A DNA stretch of 64,000 bases from RUG369 sp050949645 (GTDB lineage Bacteria; Planctomycetota; Planctomycetia; Pirellulales; Thermoguttaceae), in NCBI GenBank assembly GCA_050949645.1, contig JBMNGC010000001.1, positions 806,001 to 870,000 on the forward strand. Reading direction: 5' to 3'. Below, piece by piece: positions 9,625-17,279 of the stretch (positions are counted from its first letter, which is position 1; every line of letters begins with the position of its first letter). The notes under the pieces are model-generated. The model was given only the letters and a program-made list of their open reading frames with translations. It was not told where the DNA came from and searched no databases. The position numbers were made by a program, and so were the translations under genes.

Positions 9625-10221
9625 ATGGCAGAAAACACGGTACTCGTTCTTCTTGGTCATCCCGACAGTAAGAACAGTTTTAATGGCGCTATTGCCCGAA
9701 CGGCGACGGCTGCGCTCGAGGATCAGGGTTATTCTCCTGTCTTTCGCGACCTTTATGCGGAGGGCTTTGATCCCATCTTGACGCTTATTGAGGCGACGGG
9801 GCCCGTTGAAAAGGCGCCGCCGGAGATGCTAGCGGAGATTGAGCAGCTCAAAGCGTGTTACGGAATGGTCTTCGTTCACCCGAACTGGTGGGGCAGCCCC
9901 CCCGCGATGCTGCGCGGCTGGGTCGACCGAGTGCTACGCAACGGAGTCGCGTACGGCTATACGGAGGAAGGACCTTGGCAAGGCCTTAACGACAAGGTCG
10001 TCCAAGTCTTCTCGACGTCAAATACTCCTCGCGATTACGAGCTTGAGGTCTACGGCGATCCCCTCGAGAGACACTGGAAGAATATCGTCTTCGGAGTCTG
10101 CGGTTCAAAGTCCTTTGAACGCCGTAACTTCCAACAGATTATCCTCAGCGACGAAGCCACGCGAAAAGCGTGGCTCGCCGAAGTGGACGAGATCATTCGC
10201 CGACGCTTCGTCAAGGTGTGA
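9625..10221 (+). CDS. NAD(P)H quinone oxidoreductase, flavodoxin-like fold (KefF/MdaB type)
   Basis: A 198-residue soluble protein. ATG 9625 has a GAAAGGA site upstream, whereas the TTG at 9601 has none. The N-terminus LLGHPDSKNSFNGAIARTA matches the phosphate-binding loop of the NQO1/KefF/MdaB branch of flavodoxin-fold reductases. FVHPNWWGSPPAMLRGWVDR near residues 79-98 is the characteristic flavin/substrate segment. These enzymes use FAD or FMN for two-electron reduction of quinones by NAD(P)H; KefF also activates a potassium channel, but no channel gene is adjacent here. It stands alone between a terminator and the tRNA array. The substrate cannot be told from sequence. Confidence 0.85.
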   Translation: MAENTVLVLLGHPDSKNSFNGAIARTATAALEDQGYSPVFRDLYAEGFDPILTLIEATGPVEKAPPEMLAEIEQLKACYGMVFVHPNWWGSPPAMLRGWVDRVLRNGVAYGYTEEGPWQGLNDKVVQVFSTSNTPRDYELEVYGDPLERHWKNIVFGVCGSKSFERRNFQQIILSDEATRKAWLAEVDEIIRRRFVKV

Positions 10222-10311
10222 TTTGCCACGGGGGACGAGGGCATGCCGCTGGACGCAACGCTGGCGGCGTTCCGGGCCCCCTTTCTTTTGGATAAATTCT
10301 AAAAAATTCCC

Positions 10312-10339
10312 TTGACCGACGCCAGTATGAATCTATAAT
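10312..10339 (+). promoter_or_regulatory. strong promoter of the tRNA-Phe array
   Basis: TTGACC (10312-10317) and a perfect TATAAT (10334-10339) are separated by 16 bases, about 75 bases before the first tRNA-like copy. This is a near-consensus housekeeping-sigma promoter. Confidence 0.8.
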
Positions 10340-10414
10340 ACGCGGGAAGCTTGGCGGCGCATGCGTCGCGCGGTTTGGACGCAGGACTGCGTGGTCAAGC
10401 AAACGATAACATTT

Positions 10415-10487
10415 GGGCAGGTAGCTCAGTAGGTGAGCGCCAGAGTTGAAAATCGTGGCGTCCACGTTTCAATTCCGCCCCTGCCCA
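10415..10487 (+). pseudogene. degenerate tRNA-Phe copy 1
   Basis: It keeps the GGGCAGG/CCTGCCC acceptor stem and a TTGAAAA loop, but the D-loop is one base short, the anticodon stem does not pair, and the T-stem 5' strand is replaced so that it cannot pair with CCGCC. Instead CGTGG-CGT-CCACG forms a new short hairpin. Confidence 0.75.
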
Positions 10488-10517
10488 CTAGATATTTGTC
10501 GTCATTTTGCCCCATTT

Positions 10518-10590
<73 letters not shown>

Positions 10591-10650
10591 CTTTTTTATT
10601 GGTCTTTATGCGTTCCTGTGCCCCTTTCGGTCAGGCAACTTGGTACGCAA

Positions 10651-10723
10651 GGGCAGGTAGCTCGGTAGTTAGAGCCCTGGATTGAAAACCGTGGCGTCCA
10701 CGTTTCAATTCCGCCCCTGCCCA
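10651..10723 (+). pseudogene. degenerate tRNA-Phe copy 3
   Basis: The acceptor stem is intact. The anticodon stem (CTGGA against CCGTG) is mostly unpaired, and the T-stem is replaced by the CGTGG-CGT-CCACG hairpin seen in copy 1. Confidence 0.75.
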
Positions 10724-10756
10724 CTAACAGATATTTCGCGTCATTTTGCCCCTTTA

Positions 10757-10829
<73 letters not shown>

Positions 10830-10889
10830 CTCTTATATTGATCTCTGTGTATCGTTTTGCCCCGTAATGTCAGGTGGCTTAGTAGGCGA

Positions 10890-10962
10890 GGGCAGGTAGC
10901 TCAGTAATTGAGCGCCAGGATTGAAAATCGTGGCGTCCACGTTTCAATTCCGCCCCCGCCCA
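10890..10962 (+). pseudogene. degenerate tRNA-Phe copy 5
   Basis: The anticodon stem CAGGA/TCGTG has a single G-G mismatch, the acceptor stem has one mismatch and the T-stem is broken. It carries the shared CGTGG-CGT-CCACG hairpin. This is the least damaged anticodon arm of the degenerate copies. Confidence 0.72.
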
Positions 10963-11021
10963 CTTTTTATTGTTCTTTTTGCGTTTCTTTGCCCCTTTCA
11001 GTCAGGCGACTTGGTAGGCGA

Positions 11022-11094
11022 GGGCAGGTAGCTCAGTGGTTAGGGCCCAGGATTGAAAATCGTGGCGTCCACGGTTCAACTCCGCCTCTTCCCA
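11022..11094 (+). pseudogene. degenerate tRNA-Phe copy 6
   Basis: The acceptor 3' strand has changed (CTTCCCA end), and the D-stem has a G for A change (GGGC). The T-stem CACGG/CCGCC pairs at only three of five positions. Confidence 0.72.
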
Positions 11095-11154
11095 CTTTTT
11101 ATTGTTCTTTAATGCCTTCCTTTGTCCCTTTCATTCAGGCGACTTGGTAGGCGA

Positions 11155-11227
11155 GGGCAGGTAGCTCAGTAGTTAGAGCCCATGATTGAAAATCGTGGCG
11201 CCCATGTTTCAACTCCGCCTCTGCCTC
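11155..11227 (+). pseudogene. degenerate tRNA-Phe copy 7
   Basis: The last and most eroded unit. It ends in CTGCCTC in place of CTGCCCA, and the shared hairpin has itself decayed to GTGGCGCCCAT. Confidence 0.7.
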
Positions 11228-11396
11228 CTTCTATGTTCGCTTTTGCGTCTTCTTTCTCCCCTTAGAGGACGTGTTCTCAATTCCTAGAGCGCCCTGTCTT
11301 TAGTGAACGGCGTCTACGCTTCGCCCTCTCGCTGCCGTGCGGGGAAAGGTCCCGGTTCGATTTTGATCTCTTACCCCCTCTCATTTTACGTATTGT

Positions 11397-11408
11397 ACAG
11401 TATACTGT
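11397..11408. promoter_or_regulatory. perfect 12-bp palindrome upstream of yhaM
   Basis: ACAGTATACTGT is a perfect palindrome about 96 bases before the yhaM-like start. It could be a dimeric repressor site; which protein would bind is unknown. The rest of 11228-11503 shows a short tRNA-T-arm-like scrap (GGTCCCGGTTCGAT near 11349) and nothing else clear. Confidence 0.35.
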
Positions 11409-11503
11409 CCTTGTTCGTCTGGCGAACGCGGCGTGAACGACGCTTCTTCGCCCGGCTCAGAATGGTAGCGCCTAAAATGAGTTTCCCTTATCGGTAGGTT
11501 GTT

Positions 11504-12469
11504 ATGAGTCATCTTTTTGTCAATCAAATTAAGGATAGCGTCGTTGTCCTTTCGGACGTCTATCGTTTGAGCAATAAAAAGTTCCGAACCGGCAAGAATG
11601 GTTCCCACTTTATGCAGTTCACTCTCAGCGATCGAACAGGAACTATTGCTTCCTTCTTCTGGAACGCGACTGACGAGTTTGTCGCGCAGTTCAACGATGG
11701 CGATTTTGTTCGCGTTGACGGACGAGCGCAAATATACAACGAAAGACTGCAATTCATCGTCAAATCATTGTCGAAAGTTGACGTGTCTGAAGTCGATAGG
11801 GACGTCTTTATCGAGGCAGGCGACGTCGACGTTCCGATCATGACAAACGAACTCTCCGAACTCCTTAACTCGATAACTAACCCCGAGCTTGCCGCAATTG
11901 CCGACGCGTTTCTTGACGACGAAGAGTTTATGTCGACTTTTTCTTCCTCCTTCGCCGGCATTCGACTGCACCATGCCTACCCGGGCGGTCTCCTCGAACA
12001 TACGCTTGCGATGATGAAGCTTGCCGACTACGTTGGCAAACTCTATCCCAAAATAATCGACCGCGACCTCCTCGTTATGGGCGCTTTCCTGCACGACGTC
12101 GGTAAGACGATCGAGCTGACAGGAGATTCCCTCTCCGTCGTCTACAGCGACGAAGGACAGGCGCTCGGGCATCTCTACCTTGGCGCGGAGCTGCTCGCGC
12201 AAAAGATCGAGAAGCTCGAGCGCGCAAAAGGGAGCGCCTTCGACGCAACGCTGAAACTCAAACTCAGACATATGATTATTTCTCACCATGGCGATCCTTC
12301 GTTTGGCGCGGTGAAAACTCCTATGACGCGAGAGGCGTTGGCGCTCTACTTGATCGATTCGCTCGACTCGAAGCTTTATGAATTTCAAAAGCTCATCGAC
12401 GAGGAAACTGATCCAGAAAAGGCATGGACGAATTTCAGTCCGATCCTTGAACGCAAGATCCTCAAGTAG
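11504..12469 (+). CDS. yhaM: 3'-5' exoribonuclease YhaM-like (OB fold plus HD domain)
   Basis: 321 residues, close to the 314 of Bacillus YhaM. Residues about 10-95 form an OB-fold nucleic-acid-binding domain, with segments like FMQFTLSDRTG and NDGDFVRVDGRAQIYN. An HD metal-dependent phosphohydrolase domain follows: LLEH near 166, the HD pair at 197-198 in GAFLHDVGK, and a downstream HHGD near 278. YhaM degrades single-stranded RNA, and the family also includes CMP-binding factor (family knowledge). It is a soluble single gene 143 bases before hslV. Confidence 0.88.
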   Translation: MSHLFVNQIKDSVVVLSDVYRLSNKKFRTGKNGSHFMQFTLSDRTGTIASFFWNATDEFVAQFNDGDFVRVDGRAQIYNERLQFIVKSLSKVDVSEVDRDVFIEAGDVDVPIMTNELSELLNSITNPELAAIADAFLDDEEFMSTFSSSFAGIRLHHAYPGGLLEHTLAMMKLADYVGKLYPKIIDRDLLVMGAFLHDVGKTIELTGDSLSVVYSDEGQALGHLYLGAELLAQKIEKLERAKGSAFDATLKLKLRHMIISHHGDPSFGAVKTPMTREALALYLIDSLDSKLYEFQKLIDEETDPEKAWTNFSPILERKILK

Positions 12470-12599
12470 CGTCCATTTGCCGCGAGTTGGCGGCGGCCGC
12501 GGCGCAGGACTTCTGACTTCAGTCGTTGAAGATCGACGAAAAACCGTTGCGTTGCGTCGCGGTTGTAAATGATCCGTTCAATTATTATTGCCACTGGCA

Positions 12600-12615
12600 T
12601 GGGAGGGTTCTCTTG
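12600..12615 (+). promoter_or_regulatory. ribosome binding site that fixes a TTG start for hslV
   Basis: A GGGAGG core lies about 7 bases before TTG 12613. The nearby ATG at 12599 is out of frame, so TTG is the likely initiator. Confidence 0.75.
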
Positions 12616-13146
12616 AAATCGCGCAGCACTACTATACTTAGCGTCCGCCGAGGGGACGTCGTCGCCATCGGTGGCGACGGTCAGGCGACCCTTGGAAGCT
12701 CTATTATGAAGTCTGATACTCGGAAGATCCGTAAGCTCCTTGACGGACAGGTCATAACGGGCTTTGCCGGATCAACCGCCGACGCATTCGCGCTGATGGA
12801 ACGCTTCGAGGCGAAACTGAAGGATTTTCCCGGCAACGTGACGCGCGCCGCAGTCGAACTCGCTAAAGAATGGCGCACCGACCGCGCGCTACGGAGACTC
12901 GAAGCGATGATGATCGTCGTGTCGCGTACCGAAACGCTGCTCCTCACCGGCAACGGCGACGTCGTTCAGCCGACCGACGGAATCGCCGCGATCGGTTCCG
13001 GCGGCAACTATGCGATGGCGGCGGCGAAGGCGCTCCTCGCTCACACCGATCTCTCCGCTAAAGAGATCGTCGCCGAATCGATCCGCATCGCGTCCGAAAT
13101 CGATATCTATACTAATTCGAACATCGTCGTGGAGGAACTCTCATGA
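12613..13146 (+). CDS. hslV: HslV (ClpQ) proteasome-like peptidase subunit
   Basis: The threonine peptidase of the HslUV protease, a dodecamer whose N-terminal Thr cuts substrates unfolded by HslU. The chosen start is TTG 12613, because GGGAGG (12601-12606 region) lies about 7 bases ahead and gives 177 residues, the usual size. The frame is open back to 12526 but that extension has no homology. The N-terminus is MKSRS then TTILSVRR, so a five-residue propeptide precedes the catalytic Thr. Further matches are GGDGQATLG, AGSTADAF, AKEWRTDR, GNGDVVQP and AIGSGGNYA. The stop overlaps the hslU start (ATGA). Confidence 0.95.
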   Translation: MKSRSTTILSVRRGDVVAIGGDGQATLGSSIMKSDTRKIRKLLDGQVITGFAGSTADAFALMERFEAKLKDFPGNVTRAAVELAKEWRTDRALRRLEAMMIVVSRTETLLLTGNGDVVQPTDGIAAIGSGGNYAMAAAKALLAHTDLSAKEIVAESIRIASEIDIYTNSNIVVEELS

Positions 13147-14777
13147 CTGAATTGACGCCGCAGGAAATTGTCGCGGAACTTGACAGGCATATTGTCGGTC
13201 AGCGCGACGCGAAACGAGCGATCGCCGTCGCTATCCGTAATCGTTGGCGCCGTCAGCGCGTCGACGAATCGATTCGCGACGAAATCAATCCGAAAAACGT
13301 CATGATGATCGGCCCGACTGGCGTCGGTAAAACGGAGATCGCACGACGCATCGCCTCATTGACCGGCGCGCCCTTCGTTAAAGTCGACGCCACGAAATAT
13401 ACCGAAGTCGGTTACCATGGTAACGACGTTGAGTCGATGGTTCGCGATCTCATCGAGAACTCGATCGCGATGCTCCGCGAAGAAGAACGCAAAAAGGTTG
13501 CGGATAAGGCTGAGAAGGCCGCTGAAGAACGTCTCGTCTACGCGCTCCTTGCGAAATATGTCAAAGCGAAAGAGGAACTCGCCGAATACGCCGACCCGTC
13601 TGACGAGCTCGAGCTGGAAACTAAGGACGAACCCGATTCTCGTTCCACTATGCGCGAGGCCTCCGAAATACCGCAAAGCGCGACCGGCGCGCCGGAGATT
13701 GATTTCGACACGTCGCTCAAGAATGTCAGCGCGTTAGCTAACGACCCGTCGGTCCCCGCATGGCTTAGGGAGGGCGCCAAGACCTTCGAATCGTTCATGA
13801 AGAACTCGGCTCAATCTGAACTTTCTTCTAAAGCCAAGGAAATGTTGTCGAAGTCGTCTATCGGCGAGCGAAATTCCCCGCAACACCTCAAAACAGATTG
13901 TATCGTCAAACAGCAGATTCTTCGGCGACGCATTACTAGAGCGCTCGCGAGCGGTGCGCTTGAGGACGAATCCTTAGAGATTGATCGTTCCAATAGGTTC
14001 AGCTACTTCGGCGACAATTTTTTCGCGCTCGACCCCCGCGATTTTATGGATGAACTGTCGCGGCGTCGCCGTTCTTCCAATTTCGAGCGCAAAACGACGG
14101 TCGCCGAGGCGCGCAAGACCTTCTTTGACGAAGAAATTGAAAAGCTTCTCGACGAGGATAAGATTCGAGAGCGCGCGTTAAAACGCGCCGAAGAGATGGG
14201 CGTGATCTTTATCGACGAGATCGACAAGATCGTTGGCATGGAAACGACGCAAGCGGACGTTTCCCGCATGGGAGTCCAGCGCGATCTGCTCCCGATTGTC
14301 GAAGGGACAACGATCCGCACCCGCTATGGACTCTTCTCGACGACCCACGTGCTCTTTATTGCGGCAGGCGCGTTCCATCGCGTGAAGCCGAGTGACCTTA
14401 CGCCCGAATTGCAGGGGCGGTTCCCGATTCGCGTTGAACTCAACGACCTCGGAAAGGAGGACTTCGTCCGAATCCTCACCGAACCGGCCAACGCGCTCAC
14501 GCGCCAGTATATCGAGCTCATGAAGACCGAAAATATTGAGCTTATCTTCAAGGATGACGCGATCGATGAGATTGCCGAATATGCCGTTCAGTCGAACCGC
14601 ACGATCCAGAATATCGGCGCGCGACGACTCTATACGATTATGGAACACCTGCTTGAGGACCTAAGCTTCGAAGCGGCAAGTATGTCCATCGGTCGCGTCG
14701 TCGTTAACGCCGCCTACGTCCATGAGAAACTCGACTCGGTTGTCAAAAACGAAGATCTCAGTAAGTTTATTCTCTAG
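13143..14777 (+). CDS. hslU: HslU (ClpY) AAA+ unfoldase with enlarged I domain
   Basis: The ATPase of the HslUV protease. Walker A GPTGVGKT is at residues 57-64, Walker B VIFIDEID near 355, sensor-2 GARRLYTIMEHLLEDLSFEA near 493, and the C-terminal tail ends in SKFIL, which in this family docks into HslV. It is 544 residues against 443 in Escherichia coli. About 100 extra residues lie in the I domain (roughly 110-330), a charged and Ser-rich region with coiled-coil character. The I domain receives substrates, so the insertion may alter selection (inference). ATG 13143 overlaps the hslV stop by four bases, a coupled operon. Confidence 0.95.
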   Translation: MTELTPQEIVAELDRHIVGQRDAKRAIAVAIRNRWRRQRVDESIRDEINPKNVMMIGPTGVGKTEIARRIASLTGAPFVKVDATKYTEVGYHGNDVESMVRDLIENSIAMLREEERKKVADKAEKAAEERLVYALLAKYVKAKEELAEYADPSDELELETKDEPDSRSTMREASEIPQSATGAPEIDFDTSLKNVSALANDPSVPAWLREGAKTFESFMKNSAQSELSSKAKEMLSKSSIGERNSPQHLKTDCIVKQQILRRRITRALASGALEDESLEIDRSNRFSYFGDNFFALDPRDFMDELSRRRRSSNFERKTTVAEARKTFFDEEIEKLLDEDKIRERALKRAEEMGVIFIDEIDKIVGMETTQADVSRMGVQRDLLPIVEGTTIRTRYGLFSTTHVLFIAAGAFHRVKPSDLTPELQGRFPIRVELNDLGKEDFVRILTEPANALTRQYIELMKTENIELIFKDDAIDEIAEYAVQSNRTIQNIGARRLYTIMEHLLEDLSFEAASMSIGRVVVNAAYVHEKLDSVVKNEDLSKFIL

Positions 14778-14797
14778 TCAACTCTCTCGTTAACGCA

Positions 14798-14834
14798 AAC
14801 GCGTCGTTCCCAAGACGGAACGACGCGTTTTTAT
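14798..14834 (+). terminator. terminator after hslU
   Basis: A 13-bp perfect stem (14798-14810 with 14817-14829), loop CAAGAC, then a T-rich tail. On the other strand A-rich flanks give T residues too, so it may also serve the convergent GH39-like gene. Confidence 0.85.
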
Positions 14835-14907
14835 TTGAGGGTTCAACGCGTCGTCGTTTCACAAGCGCTCGGCGACGCGCGACGCACGCGATAGACCGAC
14901 GTCGACG

Positions 14908-16938
14908 TTAATCCTTCAAGACGACTTCGTCGGGCCCGATCAGGTAGAGGACGCCGGGCGCGATCGTAATTTTTTCTCCATCGCTGGGCTTTGCGACGGC
15001 GTTGCCAAGATAGTCGAACGCTTCGTCGACTTTGCCTTTGATCGCGACGGTCTTTTCCTTTGCCGTTCGCGAGGACCAGATCGCCCAGCCCTTTTTGCCG
15101 TCCGGACGCGTCCACGAGAGCGTCACGTCGTCTTCGACGAGAACCTGCGAGGCATGCTTGGAGCCCGCCGGTCGCGCCGTTGTGAGCACTTTGTAGGCAT
15201 AGTATCCGGGCTTGGGCTCGAGCGTCTTACCGACGATTCCGAAATGATGCTCGGGGTCTTTCATGTCGCCCTGCGGAGCATGGAATTCATACCAGAAGAA
15301 TCGTTCGATACCGGCGGCGAAGGCGAGGAGATACGCCTGCGGAAGGAAGATCGCCTGAGTGGCGGGCGTCGCAACGTTCGTGTTCGTGCCGTCATGATCC
15401 ATGACCGCGTTAACGACGACGGCGCCCTTATAGTCGCTATCGAAGTCGTAGATACAGGCCGTCGCCGCGTTGAAGGACTCGTTGCGTCCTTCGATGAGCG
15501 GGATAAGCTTGTCGCCCTCCTTGAGCGCTTTGTCGTCGAAAAATCGAGTCGCTTCATGCCCCGAGTAGAATCCCTCGAGCGCGTTCTTGCCTCGGCGAGG
15601 TTTGAATGCGGCGCTCTCGTGCGCAACGGTCGCGGGGAGCGATTCCGGAACGCCCTCGCGCGTCCACCATGCGAACCAGGAGATGCGCAACGCGGCCATT
15701 TGATCGTTGAAATTCGGGTTGCTTCGTTCCTGGCGGTACAGGCCGGTCTCAGGATCGATACTCGACTCATAATAGAGGGGTACGCCTCCGTTCAGGACGA
15801 GAGCGCCGCCTTCCTTAACGAACGCGACAAGAGCGTCGAAACAGTCTGACGGAAAGGTCTCGCTAGGGGGCATGACGATAAGATCGACGTCGTCGTTGGA
15901 AACCTCTTTGAGCTCGTCCGCGTCGAGGAAGGTCACAAGGTCGCGGCGATCGTCGTATTCCTCCGGAAGATATTTGTAGAAGTCGTCCCTCGGACGAGAT
16001 CCGGAGGGCTCGTAGCGTTCGTCCCAGAAGAACGCGACCTTCGGCTGCTTGTCAGGATAAAGCCGCTGAATCGCGGCGCAAACAACGCGGCGATTCACGT
16101 CGCCGAAGACCGGCGGCGTCGCCCAACCCATCTCTGTAATCCAAATAGGTCGCTCTGGAAGTCCGCGTTCCCTAAGAGCCGCGTTGAAGCTCTTCAGATC
16201 GGCCTGGAATTTGTCAATTCGCTCTCGCGTGGTGATCCCGCCGCGGTAAGGGTGGATGTTGATCACGTCGAAGGAATTGGGCGCGTCTTCGAGCGACGTT
16301 TTGAAGTATTCGAGGGGAACGCCCGAGAGCCCGCCGTAGACGACGATCAGGTTCGGATCGATCTCCTTGATCAGGCGATAGGTCGCCGCGAGCATCTTCG
16401 CATAATCTTTCGCGTTGGGTTTGGCGTGCCAGAAGCCCTCGAGGTCTTCTTCATTCCACACCTCCCAGTATTGAATTCTGTCCTTATAACGCTCGACGAT
16501 CTTCTTAACGTAGAGAAGCCATTTGTCCAAATGCTCAAACGCCGGCGAAGCCCAAGGGACGTCGTAGTCAAGGATCGGGAGGACCTGAAGTCCCACTTCC
16601 TCCGTCTTTTCAAGGATCGTATCGAGATGATCGAAGTTCCATTTGCCTTCTTCGTACTCGACGCCGTTCCAACTGAAGTCGGCGCGAACCCAGCGGATTC
16701 CAGCCTCCTTCATGAGTATGAGATTGTCGGGCGCGAGGTCGAATTCTTCAGCGCGAGCAATGTGGGCGCAGACTCCGTAAGGCGACGATGCGACGTCTAA
16801 CGCGTCGGAAATAGGCGCGCCGGAGGCGTTTTCAGAAGTCCCAAGGAACGCAAGGGTAGAGAATGCGGAGGCGGAAAGCGACGCTGCGACCGTTCCTTTA
16901 AGAAAATCGCGGCGATCAAAGGGGTGATTAACGTCCAT
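14908..16938 (-). CDS. Tat-exported GH39-like glycoside hydrolase (clan GH-A)
   Basis: 676 residues. The start is ATG at 16938, with AGAAAGG upstream; the longer frame adds seven residues without support. The N-terminus has a Tat signal (DRRDFLKG, then a hydrophobic stretch). Residues about 50-290 form a TIM barrel with the clan GH-A pair: acid/base Glu163 in EVWNEED and nucleophile Glu269 in WITEMGW, as in xylosidase-type GH39 or GH5/GH51 relatives. A following segment, residues about 300-380, resembles a glutaminase-like Rossmann domain (LIVMPPSETF, GGALVLNGG). The C-terminus looks like a beta-sandwich. The likely role is hydrolysis of plant or algal polysaccharide outside the cytoplasm; the substrate is unknown. 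Confidence 0.78.
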   Translation of the reverse strand: MDVNHPFDRRDFLKGTVAASLSASAFSTLAFLGTSENASGAPISDALDVASSPYGVCAHIARAEEFDLAPDNLILMKEAGIRWVRADFSWNGVEYEEGKWNFDHLDTILEKTEEVGLQVLPILDYDVPWASPAFEHLDKWLLYVKKIVERYKDRIQYWEVWNEEDLEGFWHAKPNAKDYAKMLAATYRLIKEIDPNLIVVYGGLSGVPLEYFKTSLEDAPNSFDVINIHPYRGGITTRERIDKFQADLKSFNAALRERGLPERPIWITEMGWATPPVFGDVNRRVVCAAIQRLYPDKQPKVAFFWDERYEPSGSRPRDDFYKYLPEEYDDRRDLVTFLDADELKEVSNDDVDLIVMPPSETFPSDCFDALVAFVKEGGALVLNGGVPLYYESSIDPETGLYRQERSNPNFNDQMAALRISWFAWWTREGVPESLPATVAHESAAFKPRRGKNALEGFYSGHEATRFFDDKALKEGDKLIPLIEGRNESFNAATACIYDFDSDYKGAVVVNAVMDHDGTNTNVATPATQAIFLPQAYLLAFAAGIERFFWYEFHAPQGDMKDPEHHFGIVGKTLEPKPGYYAYKVLTTARPAGSKHASQVLVEDDVTLSWTRPDGKKGWAIWSSRTAKEKTVAIKGKVDEAFDYLGNAVAKPSDGEKITIAPGVLYLIGPDEVVLKD

Positions 16939-17152
16939 CGTATAACCTTTCTGAAACAATGACTTTCATTCAAAAGATCAGAGACAGAGAAGTCAGACGA
17001 CCAGCGGCTGCGCCGTAATGCGCTTCAACGCGTCATTTCATAGACGGCAATCGTCGCGATATGTCGCGCGTCTTCACGTTCCGTCGATCATCGACCGCTC
17101 CACTGAATATTTTAACGCCGCGATAAATGAATTTCAATTGTTTCGACGCCGC

Positions 17153-17195
17153 CAAAAAGAAACCGCCGACTACCGAACTAAATCGGCAGTCGGCG
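17153..17195 (-). terminator. terminator of the antiporter gene (minus strand)
   Basis: A 13-bp stem with one G-T pair (17164-17176 with 17183-17195), followed on the minus strand by a T-rich stretch complementary to 17153-17163. It is the main feature of the 341-base gap 16939-17279, where nothing else was recognised. Confidence 0.8.
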
Positions 17196-17279
17196 ATTGA
17201 CGCAGGATGACATTCGAATGAGGACTCATTGGAACCGCTCTTCACACGACGTTGGAGAAGATATGCGGGAACGCGTCGG

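Noticed and set aside
11349..11370. T-arm-like GGTTCGAT as a further tRNA
   Set aside because: No acceptor or anticodon arm can be assembled around it.
15154..15849. Rightward 231-codon open frame inside the GH39-like gene
   Set aside because: Antisense shadow of a gene with clear catalytic motifs; no domain in its own translation.
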